DNA of 64,000 nt. Source: Balneolales bacterium. GTDB lineage: Bacteria > Bacteroidota > Rhodothermia > Balneolales > Cyclonatronaceae. Shown here piece after piece: positions 38,306 to 49,100 of this stretch; the stretch's first letter is position 1; each line of letters begins with the position of its first letter. The stretch covers positions 1 to 64,000 of the forward strand of contig JAIULZ010000005.1 of assembly GCA_022565805.1 (NCBI GenBank), read 5' to 3'. A program made the position numbers and the translations under genes. The notes beneath the pieces were generated by a model that was not told the origin of the DNA, did no database searches, and worked only from the letters and a program-made list of their open reading frames with translations.

Positions 38306-38674
38306 TATAGCCCTGAAAAAGGTTGTTTTTGACGATTATGAGATATACACGCCATCTGAACAAAATGCAAAATAGAAGACCGACTTGACTTAGTATTTTT
38401 TTTTAAATACTGATTTGTAATTTGTAAATAAGCTTTAAGGCGATCAGCCGACTTCATTCTATAGCAAAACTTACACATTAAGAGTTTGAACGTGTGATAA
38501 ATTTTAGTACATAGTTGTAAATAGCAGTTTAGCTATGATTTTAAAGCCAAAAAAGCAATATCTCGTCTGCTTTTTCTAAATTATGGAGTTAACAAACTAA
38601 ATTACACACCCGGTCTGTTTTCTCTTTATCTGCTTTTATTTTTTTTACTCAGTGTATGAGGCCTTCTCTATTTT

Positions 38675-38697
38675 AAGAATCTTTAATAAAGATTCTT
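38675..38697. repeat. Near-perfect palindrome AAGAATCTTTA-A-TAAAGATTCTT
   Basis: An 11-bp inverted repeat around a single central base. The short centre fits a dimeric protein-binding site better than a terminator. It lies about 370 bp from the kinase start and 670 bp from the CrtI start. Confidence 0.5.
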
Positions 38698-39081
38698 GCT
38701 TCGTTCGTTTTTAACGCCCCTGCCCTGAAACCATAAGACATAACACTAGTCTAAGATTGATCTTACAAAGTTTTTAAAAAAGAGTAATGTGTGGCCATAT
38801 TTCTCAATTATAACAACATCCGCGCGAAAAAACGAATTGAAGTACCATATTTGCTTAATTTTGTTTTCATCAACCGGATCAATCTCGCATAAAGTAAAGC
38901 CGTAATTAAACGTTTTGTTTTGTTTGCAGGTTTAATTGTTTTTGTCTGTCATAACGAAATGTTATTTATTCATTAGCTAACAGAAGGCTATGAATAAGTT
39001 CCTGTTTTTTATTTTTGAAGCCGAAGTAAAAAACTAAACCGGATTACAGGCTAAGTTTTTGATGATTTTCTTTTTGCCTCA

Positions 39082-39123
39082 AGTAGGCAGGAAAAAGAAT
39101 GGTTTTGCAAAGCCTTCTTGTAA
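39082..39123 (+). repeat. Dispersed intergenic repeat, copy 4
   Basis: Contains GGCAGGAAAAAGAATG followed by GTTTTGCAAAGCCTTCTTG, matching the other copies. A partly complementary arm (AGAAGGCTATG) lies near 38982-38992. It points towards the CrtI gene about 240 bp downstream. Confidence 0.7.
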
Positions 39124-39366
39124 TGAAGCAAAAACGTGTAGATAAATATCATTATAGAGTATACTTTCAAAGTAATGCTTAATAAATATAAATATCTTTG
39201 CACAGACCTATAATTACAAATAGATTGCATATTACATATATTTTGTAACCATTAAGCCATTAAACGGAGACAATATAATCTGTAGTACTTCTTCAGAGAC
39301 TTATTGGCACAAGCAATTGAACAAATTGAAAATATTTTAACTAACCGAATCATAAGATTTTTTGAA

Positions 39367-40851
39367 ATGAGTAAAAAAATAGCCGTCATCGGAACCGGAT
39401 TTGGAGCGCTTGGTGCAGCTGCTCGCTTACTAACCCGTGGTTTTGAGGTAGAGATGTTTGAAAAGAGAGACAAACCCGGAGGACGGGCCTATGTATATGA
39501 AGTAAATGGATTTAAATTTGATGGAGGCCCAACTGTTCTTACGGCTCCTTTTATGTTCGACGATATATTTGAAGCTGCCGGGAGAAAGCGCGAAGACTAC
39601 ATCAAATTTGTTCCTTGCCAGCCCTACTACAGAATTTTTAACCACGAAAGACGCTTTTTCGACTACAACAGCGAGGAGGAATTCACCTTAAATCAAATTG
39701 AAAAGTGGAATCCTGATGACAAACAAGGGTACCTTGACTTCCTTGCAACCACAAAGGCGATTTTTGATAAAGGCTTTACCGAGCTGGCCGATGTGCCCTT
39801 CCTAAAGTTTACAGACATGCTAAAGGTTGCTCCCGATCTTATTAAGCTTCAGTCTTATAAAAGCGTGTATTCTTACGTTTCTCAATTTATAAAAGATGAC
39901 TTTCTGAGACGCTGCTTTTCTTTTCACCCCTTACTTGTAGGTGGCAACCCTTTCGATACAACCTCTATTTACGCAATGATTCACTATTTAGAGCGGGAAT
40001 GGGGCGTACACTATGCAATGGGCGGAACCGGAGCACTTGTTAGTGCTATGGTGCAGCTAATTGAAGATCTTGGAGGCAAAGTTCATCTAAACACAGAAGT
40101 AGATGAAATTTTAATTGAGAACAAAAAGGCAAAGGGGCTTCGTCTTAAAAATGGTACCCTTGTTCCTGCAGATGCGGTTGTTTCCAACGCAGATGTACCT
40201 TTCACCTACCGCAATTTGATTAAAGAAGAACATCGCCGCAAGTATACCAACAAAAAACTAGACCGCATGCACTATAGCATGTCTCTTTTTGTGATTTACT
40301 TCGGTACAAAGAAACGCTATCTCGACACCGACCTGAAACATCACAATATAATATTGGGCGAACGCTACAAGGCGCTTTTAAAAGATATTTTCCACGAGAA
40401 AACTCTATCCGAAGATTTCTCTCTGTATCTGCATATGCCTACAATTACCGACGACACCATCGCGCCGGAAGGCTGCGAGTCTTTTTATGTGCTATCTCCT
40501 GTTCCTCACCTCGACTCCGGCACAGACTGGACAAAAGCCGCCAAGCCGTACAGAGACGCCATTATGCAGTTTCTGGAAGACAATTATCTTCCCGACTTGC
40601 AAGAAAATATTGTGGCAGAGCATTACATAGATCCGCTGCATTTCCAGAACGACCTTAACAGCTTTAAAGGTTCTGCTTTTTCGGTTGAGCCATTGCTCAC
40701 ACAATCGGCATGGTTCAGGCCGCACAACCGCAGCGAAGAATGCAGCAATCTGTATTTCGTAGGTGCCGGAACGCATCCTGGAGCTGGTTTGCCCGGTGTG
40801 CTTTCCTCATCTAAAATCGCTGAAAAACTGCTAACCGGCGAAATTGGGTAA
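39367..40851 (+). CDS. crtI: Phytoene desaturase-family carotenoid oxidoreductase
   Basis: A 494-residue FAD enzyme from the ATG at 39367; a longer TTG reading from 39304 adds 21 residues before the nucleotide-binding fold. The N-terminus carries the dinucleotide motif '[15 protein letters not shown]' followed by an acidic residue and 'KPGGRAY'. The C-terminus ends in '[18 protein letters not shown]', the bacterial-type CrtI signature. It introduces double bonds into phytoene or a later carotenoid. Paralogues such as CrtD act on other substrates, so the precise step is uncertain. No other carotenoid gene is in the window. A terminator follows 32 bp after the stop. Confidence 0.87.
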   Translation: MSKKIAVIGTGFGALGAAARLLTRGFEVEMFEKRDKPGGRAYVYEVNGFKFDGGPTVLTAPFMFDDIFEAAGRKREDYIKFVPCQPYYRIFNHERRFFDYNSEEEFTLNQIEKWNPDDKQGYLDFLATTKAIFDKGFTELADVPFLKFTDMLKVAPDLIKLQSYKSVYSYVSQFIKDDFLRRCFSFHPLLVGGNPFDTTSIYAMIHYLEREWGVHYAMGGTGALVSAMVQLIEDLGGKVHLNTEVDEILIENKKAKGLRLKNGTLVPADAVVSNADVPFTYRNLIKEEHRRKYTNKKLDRMHYSMSLFVIYFGTKKRYLDTDLKHHNIILGERYKALLKDIFHEKTLSEDFSLYLHMPTITDDTIAPEGCESFYVLSPVPHLDSGTDWTKAAKPYRDAIMQFLEDNYLPDLQENIVAEHYIDPLHFQNDLNSFKGSAFSVEPLLTQSAWFRPHNRSEECSNLYFVGAGTHPGAGLPGVLSSSKIAEKLLTGEIG

Positions 40852-40882
40852 TCGGTAATTCAGATTGCTCTAAAGTCTTACG

Positions 40883-40923
40883 AACTGCCTCCGATATTAG
40901 AAAATCGAGAGGCAGTTTTTTTT
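40883..40923 (+). terminator. Rho-independent terminator of the CrtI gene
   Basis: AACTGCCTC (40883-40891) pairs perfectly with GAGGCAGTT (40909-40917) and is followed by a T-run. It ends the CrtI transcript before the HTTM gene. Confidence 0.9.
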
Positions 40924-41129
40924 AGCCTGGATTTTTCACCAAAGTCTTTAATGAATAATACAGGCTAAAAGACTTAACGGAAGCCAAATTTTACCGTATT
41001 CGCTATGGGGCAGAACATAGACTTTCCAAAATGACGGTATTGTATTATTATCTAACGGTTTTTTAAGCTTCAAAAAAAAACAGGGTGAAGACTTGTATTA
41101 AAGGTAATCTTACAAAACACATCCGATCG

Positions 41130-42596
41130 ATGATCCGCTACGATTTAAATTACTTCCGCCAATTGTGTAACAAGCAGGTATCGGCCTCGAGTCTGGGGTT
41201 GTTCCGAATCTTGTTTGGCGCAGTTTTGGCCTGGAAATCAGTCACCTATTTAACGAGCGGACTCATACCCTGGCTTTGGGTATATCCCGACTTTAATTTT
41301 TACTACGGCTTTTTTAGCTGGGTGAAGGCATTTCCCGAGCCCGTACTTTATGGGTTATTCGTAATTTTGCTGGGCTGCGCATTCTGCATTATTACGGGAT
41401 TTCTGTTCCGTATGGCGACCACAGCCGCATTTATTATACAGCTGTACTTTTTTCTGCTCGAGCAAGCGCATTATCTAAACCATGAGTATCTCGTTCTCAT
41501 CATAAACCTGCTGCTCATTTTTATTCCGGCAGACCGCTGCTACTCCATTAAAAATCGGAGTGCAAAAAATACCATTGCATTTGGTTATGTACTTTTGCTG
41601 CAGCTTCAAATTGGATTGGTTTATTTCTTTGGCGGCATTGCTAAAATTAACACCGACTGGCTAAACGGCGCTCCGATGAATATATGGCTGCCCGAAGTTA
41701 CAGATTTTCCCGTTTTGGGTCCGTTTTTCGCGGAGCAGAGCATTGCTCTTATTTTCAGCTATAGCGGACTGATTATAGACCTCGTTGCTCTTCCGTTACT
41801 TCTTTTGCCCAAAACCCGCAGTTGGATGGCAATTATCCTGCTCGGCTTTCATTTAATGAACGACCGGCTCTTTCAGATTGGGATATTCCCGTGGTTTATG
41901 ATTGCGTCGCTGGTTTTATATTTCCGTGCAGGCTGGCCCGAAGCCGTGCGCAAGAAATTCATGGCATCAACTACAGCCGTGAAAGGTATTTATACGATTT
42001 TCTTTTTGGCCGGTGGGTTCAGCTCGCTTTTTTTTCATGAAGGAATAAGTGCCGTGCCATTTCTTGTAACCGGCCTGGTATTTGTGATGCTGTTTTCGGC
42101 TTTCGATGAGACTGTGCCCCAAGAATCAGAACTCATCACCAAAAGTTCTGCCCCTGCAGATTACATCAAACCCGGGCTGATGGTTTTCTTTTCGATCTGG
42201 CTTTTTTTTCAGATCGTCGTGCCGCTTCGTCATTTTACGATACCGGGCAACCCCAGCTGGACCGAAGAAGGCCATCGCTTTTCGTGGCAAATGAAGCTTC
42301 GTACCAAAAGCTGCACCGATCAGTTTTACACCTGGGATTTTGAAAAGGAGGAGCTTAAAGCCATTCCCAGAGGTTATAAACTATGGGAATGGCAGCATGA
42401 TGTAATGGTTTCTCGTCCGCACATGATTTTGCAGTATGCCAATGTATTAAGTAAAGCCTATGATAACGGACCCATATTTGCTGACATCAGCTGTTCCTTA
42501 AACGGAAACCCTCCCAGAAGACTACTCGACCGAACCACTGACCTAACCCGGGTAAGATTTACAGACTATCGGCAAAACAGCTGGATAAACCGCTAA
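41130..42596 (+). CDS. HTTM-domain membrane protein (vitamin K-dependent gamma-carboxylase-like)
   Basis: A protein of about 488 residues with several membrane segments in the first 330 residues. The conserved block 'YFFGGIAKINTDWLNGAPM' near 170-188 identifies the HTTM family, which is related to vitamin K-dependent gamma-glutamyl carboxylase. Bacterial members have mostly unknown substrates. The soluble C-terminal 120 residues contain 'GHRFSWQMKLRTKSC'. I chose the ATG at 41130; a GTG at 41085 would add 15 residues. A terminator follows directly. Confidence 0.83.
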   Translation: MIRYDLNYFRQLCNKQVSASSLGLFRILFGAVLAWKSVTYLTSGLIPWLWVYPDFNFYYGFFSWVKAFPEPVLYGLFVILLGCAFCIITGFLFRMATTAAFIIQLYFFLLEQAHYLNHEYLVLIINLLLIFIPADRCYSIKNRSAKNTIAFGYVLLLQLQIGLVYFFGGIAKINTDWLNGAPMNIWLPEVTDFPVLGPFFAEQSIALIFSYSGLIIDLVALPLLLLPKTRSWMAIILLGFHLMNDRLFQIGIFPWFMIASLVLYFRAGWPEAVRKKFMASTTAVKGIYTIFFLAGGFSSLFFHEGISAVPFLVTGLVFVMLFSAFDETVPQESELITKSSAPADYIKPGLMVFFSIWLFFQIVVPLRHFTIPGNPSWTEEGHRFSWQMKLRTKSCTDQFYTWDFEKEELKAIPRGYKLWEWQHDVMVSRPHMILQYANVLSKAYDNGPIFADISCSLNGNPPRRLLDRTTDLTRVRFTDYRQNSWINR

Positions 42597-42637
42597 AAAA
42601 ATGCATCTGAACCAATTAAGCTCAGATGCATTTTAAA
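42595..42637. terminator. Bidirectional terminator
   Basis: ATGCATCTGA (42601-42610) pairs perfectly with TCAGATGCAT (42622-42631), with an A-run to the left and a T-run to the right. It can serve both the HTTM gene and the convergent aldolase gene. Confidence 0.88.
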
Positions 42638-42658
42638 CGCAGCTTTGGACTTTAAATA

Positions 42659-43315
42659 CTACTTCAAAGAGGCCTGAAGCTTATCCCAGTCAGACAAAAA
42701 CTTTTCCAGCCCGGAGTCGGTGAGAGGATGCTTAAGCAGTCCTTCCATAACGCTGAGTGGCATGGTAGCAACATCGGCTCCCAACCTTGCGCACTCCACA
42801 ACATGCATTGGGTGACGAATGCTCGCTGCCAAAACTTCGGTCTGAAAGCTGTAATTTGTATATATAGTTACGATATCTTCGATTAGCTGCAGCCCATCGG
42901 TAGAGATATCGTCTAATCTGCCCAAGAAAGGAGAAATATAGCTTGCGCCAGCTTTTGCGGCAATCAGCGCCTGTGTAGAAGAAAAGCAAAGCGTACAATT
43001 GGTACGGATGCCTTCCTCAGAAAAAGTTTTAATCGCCTTAATACCGTCTTTAATGAGCGGCACCTTTACTACCACATTATCTGCAATAGCGGCAAGCCTG
43101 CGGCCTTCTTCGAGCATTTCTGCATACGTAACAGATACCACCTCGGCAGAAACATCTCCTTCTACCATTTCGCATATTTTTGCAACATGCCCTTCAAAGT
43201 CGCGCACGCCTACTTTTGCACAAAGCGAAGGGTTTGTAGTAACCCCGTCGAGCACTCCCATCGCTTCGGCTTCTTTAATTTCTGTTAGGTCGGCACTGTC
43301 TATAAAAAATTTCAT
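42659..43315 (-). CDS. fsa: Fructose-6-phosphate aldolase / transaldolase-like protein
   Basis: A 218-residue TIM-barrel protein of the small transaldolase/FSA family. The Schiff-base lysine is K84 in 'VVVKVPL', and the N-terminal '[12 protein letters not shown]' and 'GVTTNPSL' are diagnostic. It either cleaves fructose 6-phosphate reversibly or acts as a transaldolase in the pentose phosphate pathway; the two cannot be told apart reliably by eye. The length is normal. It is transcribed alone on the minus strand. Confidence 0.9.
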   Translation of the reverse strand: MKFFIDSADLTEIKEAEAMGVLDGVTTNPSLCAKVGVRDFEGHVAKICEMVEGDVSAEVVSVTYAEMLEEGRRLAAIADNVVVKVPLIKDGIKAIKTFSEEGIRTNCTLCFSSTQALIAAKAGASYISPFLGRLDDISTDGLQLIEDIVTIYTNYSFQTEVLAASIRHPMHVVECARLGADVATMPLSVMEGLLKHPLTDSGLEKFLSDWDKLQASLK

Positions 43316-43537
43316 ATTAAAAATTGGTCTGATTTTACGGGATTAATTACATAGCATCCGTTTCGGTTTGCCGGTTTTTAATGACTAAAATGGAAAAACC
43401 GCACTTATTAAATACGTTAAACCGAACCCAAGAAACTACGTTGTGATAATTGTTCTTAAAAATAAAGGAAATAGTCGCTGATAAAAACAACCAGTTTTAG
43501 AAGGCTTTGAAAAACCTACCATTTTTGCTCCAAGGAA

Positions 43538-43579
43538 GAAGACGGGCAAAAGAGTGATTCTGCAAAGCCTTCTTTTATT
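43538..43579 (+). repeat. Dispersed intergenic repeat, copy 5, with long-range inverted arm
   Basis: Reads AAGACGGGCAAAAGAGTG followed by ATTCTGCAAAGCCTTCTTTT. An exact complement of its core, AGAAGGCTTTG, lies upstream at 43499-43509 and pairs with CAAAGCCTTCT at 43563-43573. The T-run after the right arm makes the whole unit terminator-like on the plus strand. Confidence 0.72.
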
Positions 43580-43802
43580 GTGTTTCATGAGTAAATACAT
43601 CCAAAACACAAATACTTAGAATCCAATTGTTGCAATTCTTACCCAAAGTGTATGAAGTCTGGTGAAGTTCTTTTTTGGAATTATGAATTATATAGCCATA
43701 AGTAATTAGTCGGAAAACGAGTAATCGGATTATACTCACTAAATCTATCTGCTAATATCAGATAATGATTTGTAATACAGTTCGAGGGTGTAAATTTTAT
43801 TC

Positions 43803-43982
43803 ATGCTCAATTTGTTAAGCTACTATTTTGGCGCCTTTAAAATAATATACCGACCACTTAACGAGTATTTTTTGGACTCAAACATTAGAAAACGACTTCA
43901 TAAAAAAGTTTTTGATACCATTTTTAAAATCAATTGCCCTTCATTAGCTAGCAGATTTACAAAAAAATCGGCCGAAGCCTAA
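43803..43982 (+). CDS. Possible small hypothetical protein (59 residues)
   Basis: An open frame from ATG 43803 to TAA 43982 in an otherwise empty gap. It begins 'MLNLLSYYFGAFKIIY' and ends 'TKKSAEA', basic overall with a hydrophobic start. I recognise no family, see no clear ribosome site, and the frame could arise by chance in AT-rich DNA. Listed as tentative. Confidence 0.22.
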   Translation: MLNLLSYYFGAFKIIYRPLNEYFLDSNIRKRLHKKVFDTIFKINCPSLASRFTKKSAEA

Positions 43983-44802
43983 ACTAACGCCAAAATAATT
44001 GAAACTTCAAATCCCGGCTATATTCAGTACAAACAAAAAACGAGCTTAAATTTGAATGCTGTAGTAAGCTTAACAAGCTTGTTTGCAAAATAATCGAATT
44101 TTTCCTTAGTCAGACGATTAAAAACTCCCTCTTCTTATGGCGAGTCAATTGCTGCGGCAAAAAAAAATACGGCGTATTTGGTTTACAGAACATCAAAATC
44201 TATTGAAATAAATGCAACTATGAAACCTCAAAGCGTGTTAACGACCATATAAATAAATCTTTTAAATCATTGAGTATCAATGGTAGATGAGGTCTTTAAC
44301 AAACTGTCGTCATGTTCGAATACATCATTGGAACAGTAAACAAATGCACTTTTTTAGGATTATTTATTTCGGAATGAAACATCAGAAGGGAAAAAATGCC
44401 CCGATATCTTTTAAAAATACATTCAGAGACCGGTTTCTGATTATAACACCCAAAAGACATGCTAAATCTTTTTCCTTTACTTAAAGAGCTTCGGAAAACG
44501 TCTGTTTTTTTATTCAAGGCCGCAAGCCCCGACTCATAAAAGCGATATAAATAAGGCAGCTAAAAGAGAGCCTGGCAAAAGCTTTAAAAGCTGTTACAAA
44601 AACTTCATGATGTAAAAGAAATTAAAGTACTGATAATGAGCTGAACAAGTTCTTTATAATTGCGTCTTAACAGATTGAAGTAACGCGGTCCGTATTGTCA
44701 CTTTCTGGCGAAACCGATTAATGAGACTGTTAGCAGTTATTTAAGATCTTTTTTTGATATTCGATTAATTAATTATAGTTGAGAATTCTTATCTGGGATA
44801 AT

Positions 44803-46014
44803 GTGAAAAAAATAGGTTGTTTTATTCTGATGCTTCTGATTGCAGGAGCTTGTTCGCGCGGAGGCGGAGAAAGCCCACAAAACCCATGGGCCGGCATGCA
44901 GGGCCAAAGGGGAACCAGCGTACAGGTCGTGGACCTTCAGCGCTCTTCTATTTCTGATATTGTTCGCGCCTATGGTAATATACAGGCAGAAGATGGGGTA
45001 AGAATATCGCCTCAGGTTTCTGAAAGGGTTACCCGAATTCATGCAGATCTTGGTGATACCGTGCGCGTTGGCGATATGCTGGCGCAACTGAGAGATGTTA
45101 ATTTTACTGATCAGGTTGCCAGAGATCAGGCGCAGCTTTCACAGGCACGCTCGGCCGTGGTGCGCGACAGCCTCGACTTTGCCCGGGCAGAAGCTCTCTT
45201 CGATCGCGAGCTTGCATCCAGATCGGAGCTTGAAAACGCCCGTGTGGCCTATAATAATAGCCGGGCTCAGTACGAATCGGCAAGAGCAGCGCTAACTCAA
45301 TCGCGTGAAAATTTGGCATTTACTCAGGTTCGGTCGCCTGTAGACGGCGTTATTACACGACGAAATATAAGCCCCGGAGATCTGGCCAGTACCGGTACCG
45401 TTATGTTCGAAATATCTAATTTAGCAGGATATGAAATTAGACTATTTTTGCCTTTAAGCGATCGGCGCAGAGTTCGGCTTAACCATGAAGTAAATATTCG
45501 GCTTACCGGAGATCGAGACTTTACCGCCCGGGGTATTGTGTCGAGAATAAGCCCGGGACTCGACCCCCTTACCGGCCTTGCAGAAGTGGTTATATCGCTG
45601 GTAGAAACAGATGAGATGATTTTACCCGGAAGTTTGGCTGAAGCCCATATTGTGGCCCGCACCAATCCTTCTTCGATTGTTATTCCCCGGAATTCTCTGG
45701 TAGAAAATGTACAAACTATTCTCGATCCGGAAACTAATTCTATTCGCATCAACCGGCAGTTTAATGCATTTATTGCACAAGGCGATTCTGTAGCACGACT
45801 TAGACCTCTGGAAATCGGCCTCGAAGAAGGAGACCGAATTGAAATTCTTTCCGGTTTACAGGAAGGTGATCGACTAATTGTAACCGGACAAGCCGGCTTA
45901 GAAGATAACGCCCGTATTCGGGTAGCAGGCAGTCAGCGACCTTCACGCCGGGGAGATATTCCCATCACAACAGATACGACCTCTGCAGAAGCCACCTCGG
46001 CAGCGACAGAATGA
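44803..46014 (+). CDS. RND efflux periplasmic adaptor lipoprotein
   Basis: A protein of about 403 residues of the HlyD/AcrA adaptor family. A short signal ending 'LIAGAC' indicates lipid anchoring at the cysteine. Biotinyl-lipoyl-like halves flank a helical hairpin rich in 'ARDQAQLSQARSAV' and 'ALTQSRENLAF' text, then 'VRSPVDGVITRRNISPGDLA'. The C-terminal part ends in a disordered Ser/Thr/Ala tail. I prefer GTG at 44803, which gives 'KKIGCF' as a proper lipoprotein start, over TTG at 44779. It bridges the permeases downstream to an outer-membrane channel encoded elsewhere. Confidence 0.88.
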   Translation: MKKIGCFILMLLIAGACSRGGGESPQNPWAGMQGQRGTSVQVVDLQRSSISDIVRAYGNIQAEDGVRISPQVSERVTRIHADLGDTVRVGDMLAQLRDVNFTDQVARDQAQLSQARSAVVRDSLDFARAEALFDRELASRSELENARVAYNNSRAQYESARAALTQSRENLAFTQVRSPVDGVITRRNISPGDLASTGTVMFEISNLAGYEIRLFLPLSDRRRVRLNHEVNIRLTGDRDFTARGIVSRISPGLDPLTGLAEVVISLVETDEMILPGSLAEAHIVARTNPSSIVIPRNSLVENVQTILDPETNSIRINRQFNAFIAQGDSVARLRPLEIGLEEGDRIEILSGLQEGDRLIVTGQAGLEDNARIRVAGSQRPSRRGDIPITTDTTSAEATSAATE

Positions 46015-46044
46015 TGGGGTATTCTTAACGAAACCTTTTCAAGC

Positions 46045-46068
46045 GCTCCTCGCTCCTCGCTCCTCCTC
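46045..46068. repeat. Short tandem repeat GCTCCTC x3
   Basis: Three perfect 7-bp units plus a partial one lie in the 97-bp spacer between the adaptor and first permease genes. The spacer has no other visible feature. Confidence 0.7.
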
Positions 46069-46111
46069 TACACTACAGGGATAATCCCGCAATCTATATG
46101 CAAACAGGTAC

Positions 46112-49100
46112 ATGAAACAACTTCCCGATATAGCAGTTCGCAGGCCCGTTACCTTTCTGATGCTCGCCTTGGTTACAGTGGGATTTGGTCTTTTCGGGCT
46201 TTCGCGGCTCAATCTGAATCTGTATCCCGATGTGGCTTTCCCCACCATAACCATTTACACTACCTACGATGGTGTTGCGCCAGAGGATATTGAAACGTTA
46301 ATAAGCAGACCTCTGGAAGAGCTGGTTGGAGGCGTTAGCGGGTTGCGAAGAGTACGGTCGCTTTCGAGCCAGGGTTCATCGGTAGTTAAGCTGTATTTTA
46401 ACTGGGGTACTGATTTATTTGTAGCCCAGAACGATGTTCGAAAACAGGTCGATTTTGCACGAAGAGCCATTCCAGACGACGCCGATCAACCCATTATTTT
46501 TGCCTATGATCCGAATCAGGAGCCGGTTATGGTTCTCACTCTGCGCTCCAACACCCGAAGCCCGGTAGAACTTCGAACACTGGCCACTCAACAGCTTGAG
46601 CAACGATTCGAACGAATACCCGGTGTAGCATCTGCCGAAACCTCGGGGGGTCTCGAACGACAAATTAACGTCTGGATGAACACCGACCAGATTTTGGCAT
46701 ACAATTTGGATATCGGTTCGGTAGCTCAGCGGCTTCGGCAAGAAAATGTACAGGTACCGGCAGGCGAACTTGTTGAAGGCCGAATGGTATATTCCCTGCG
46801 AACAACAGGAGAGTTCCAAAATGTAGATGAAATACGATCTGCAATTGTAGCCGTTCGCGACGGCGAACCGGTACGACTTAGAGATATAGCAGAAATCGAA
46901 GATGGGGTGCGACAGCCTATAGGAAATGTTCGCGTACAGGGCGAGGAAGGCGTAATTCTTAATATCTACCGGCAAAGCGATGTAAATATTGTTACCACTG
47001 CAGCCAATGTTCGAAACGAACTGGATAACATCAGGCGTACATTGCCAGCCGGTGTAACGCTGGATTTACTTACGGATCGCTCGGAATTCATCACCCTTTC
47101 AATCCGCAACATTTATATTACAGCCCTCATTGCTATAGGTCTGGTTGTTTGTATTCTACTTCTTTTTCTACGAAGTTTTCGAACCGCGCTCATTGTAGCT
47201 ATTTCAATACCTGTTTCCATAATTGCTACATTCAGCATTATGGATTTTGGCGGGGTTACGCTCAACGTTATTTCGCTATCGGGACTCACGCTTGCGGTTG
47301 GGCTCGTAGTAGATAATGCTGTGGTGGTGCTAGAAAATATTTTCCGATTTAAAGAAGACCGGTTTGAAGGCAGAGAGGCCGCAGTCAAAGGCGCTCAGGA
47401 GGTTTCTGCGCCCATTATTGTTTCTACCTTAACTACCGTTGTGGTATTTTTGCCTGTACTTTTTGTACCGGGCATTGCAGGCTTTTTATTCCGCGACCTG
47501 GCGCTCACCATTTCCTTTGCGCTGGCAATATCAACCGTTGTTGCCCTCACCTTAATACCGTTGCTCACCTCGCGATTGTTTAAAAAGCCAAGCGGGAAAA
47601 CCAACCAACCTCTCGACGATAACGACGGAAATAAATATAAAGAAGCTGCATTTTTCAAGAAACTGACTACGAAATATCAGAATTCGCTGAGCCGGGTTTT
47701 GCCGTATAATAAAGTTATCGTTTTTGTTACGGTAATTTTCCTGATACTAACCACTCCTCTTCTTCTTCGCCTTGGCGGCGAATTTTTTCCACAGGTAGAT
47801 GAAAATGCCTTTGTAATTGAATTAACCAGAGAACCCGGCGTAAACCTTTTCGAGCTAGAAAATTCTTTCGTATTGGCAGAGGAAATCATAATGGAAACCG
47901 TGCCTGAAGCCCGCTTAATTGTATCTGATTACGGGGATAAGCGTGGAGTTGAAGGTGCTGAATTTCCTGGAGGGTTCAGAGGGTTAATTCGAATCGAGCT
48001 AATTTCATCGAGAGAGCGAAACCGCGGACAGCATGAAATTGTAGCTCAACTTTTAGAAGATCTTAGGGATATACCAGGCGCAACCTCCAGAGAATTACGC
48101 GAAAACCCGCTTAATCCGGATGGACAGGATGGGCTTATTGTTAACCTGTTTGGTTTCGATCCAGAAGTAAAATCGGAGCTGGCTTCTGTAATTATGCAGA
48201 ACATGATGCAAACCCCCGGTATCGCTGCGGTTTCTTCTTCGGCAGATGAAGGCCGGCCCGAATTACGTGTTATTATGGATCGTGAGCGCATCAGCAGAAA
48301 CGGACTCAGCACCTCTCAGGTTGCCAACGCCATCAGCGACGCTATTCGGGGTAACAACGCCACCCGATTTATTGATCAGGGGCTACAGTTCGATATTACG
48401 GTACAGCTTGCCGCTCAGGAGACTTCCCGATCTACCGATCTGGAGCGCATTCAAATTCGAACCGAAAGCGGCATTTGGATGCCTCTCTCAAATCTGGCCC
48501 GAATAGAGCGCTATACAGGTCCTTCAAATATTTTACGTATCAATCAGGAGCGTGTAACCGAGATACAGGCCGACCTTGCCGGCACAGATCTTCAAACTGC
48601 AGCAGAGCGCATCAATGCTCAGCTAAGCCAAATCCAGTTTCCCGATGGTTACCGATACGAAATCGGTGGCACAGCAGAAGAACAGCGGGCATCTTTTTTC
48701 TATCTCTTGATTGCCTTTTTGGTAGCCGCAACATTAGCCTATATGGTGATGGCATCTCAGTTTGAAAGCCTGCTTGAGCCATTCATAATCATATTTACGA
48801 TACCATTGGCTTTTTCCGGTGTTATTTTAATGCTTTACTTAACCGGTACTCCTGTTAGTGTAACGGCAATTATTGGCCTGATCTTGTTATCCGGAGTTGT
48901 AGTAAATAACGGTATTGTAATGATAGACTACATTAAAATACTACAAGCACGCGGTCTTAGCCGCATCGATGCCGTAGTAACAGGTGCCAGCAGGCGTTTA
49001 CGCCCCATCATCATGACTGCCGCGACTACTATCCTTTGTATGGTACCGCTGGCATTCGAATTGGGCGAAGGGGCCGAAACCTGGAGCCCCATGGCACGAA

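Larger units (their letters stand above)
38306..39366. other. Long divergent intergenic region (1.06 kb)
   Basis: Separates the divergent PAS kinase and CrtI genes and must hold both promoters. It contains an 11-bp inverted repeat at 38675-38697 and a dispersed repeat copy at 39082-39123. Only very short open frames occur, and none shows coding character. Confidence 0.5.
43316..44802. other. Long divergent intergenic region (1.49 kb)
   Basis: The longest gap in the window, between the divergent aldolase and RND-operon genes. It contains a dispersed repeat copy (43538-43579), a possible 59-residue open frame (43803-43982) and a perfect 12-bp palindrome AACAAGCTTGTT (44072-44083). A very degenerate repeat-like stretch lies near 44574-44610. 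Low GC and many stops suggest mostly noncoding or decayed sequence. Confidence 0.45.

Noticed and set aside
44072-44083. Palindrome AACAAGCTTGTT as an operator for the RND operon
   Set aside because: 720 bp from the operon start and only one copy seen; a chance occurrence in AT-rich DNA is as likely.
44287-44484. 65-residue open frame in the gap before the RND operon
   Set aside because: Histidine- and arginine-rich reading without a ribosome site or recognisable pattern; an opposite-strand frame of similar length overlaps it. Best explained as chance.
45104-45752. Minus-strand frames opposite the RND adaptor and permease genes
   Set aside because: Shadow frames inside well-supported genes of the other strand.
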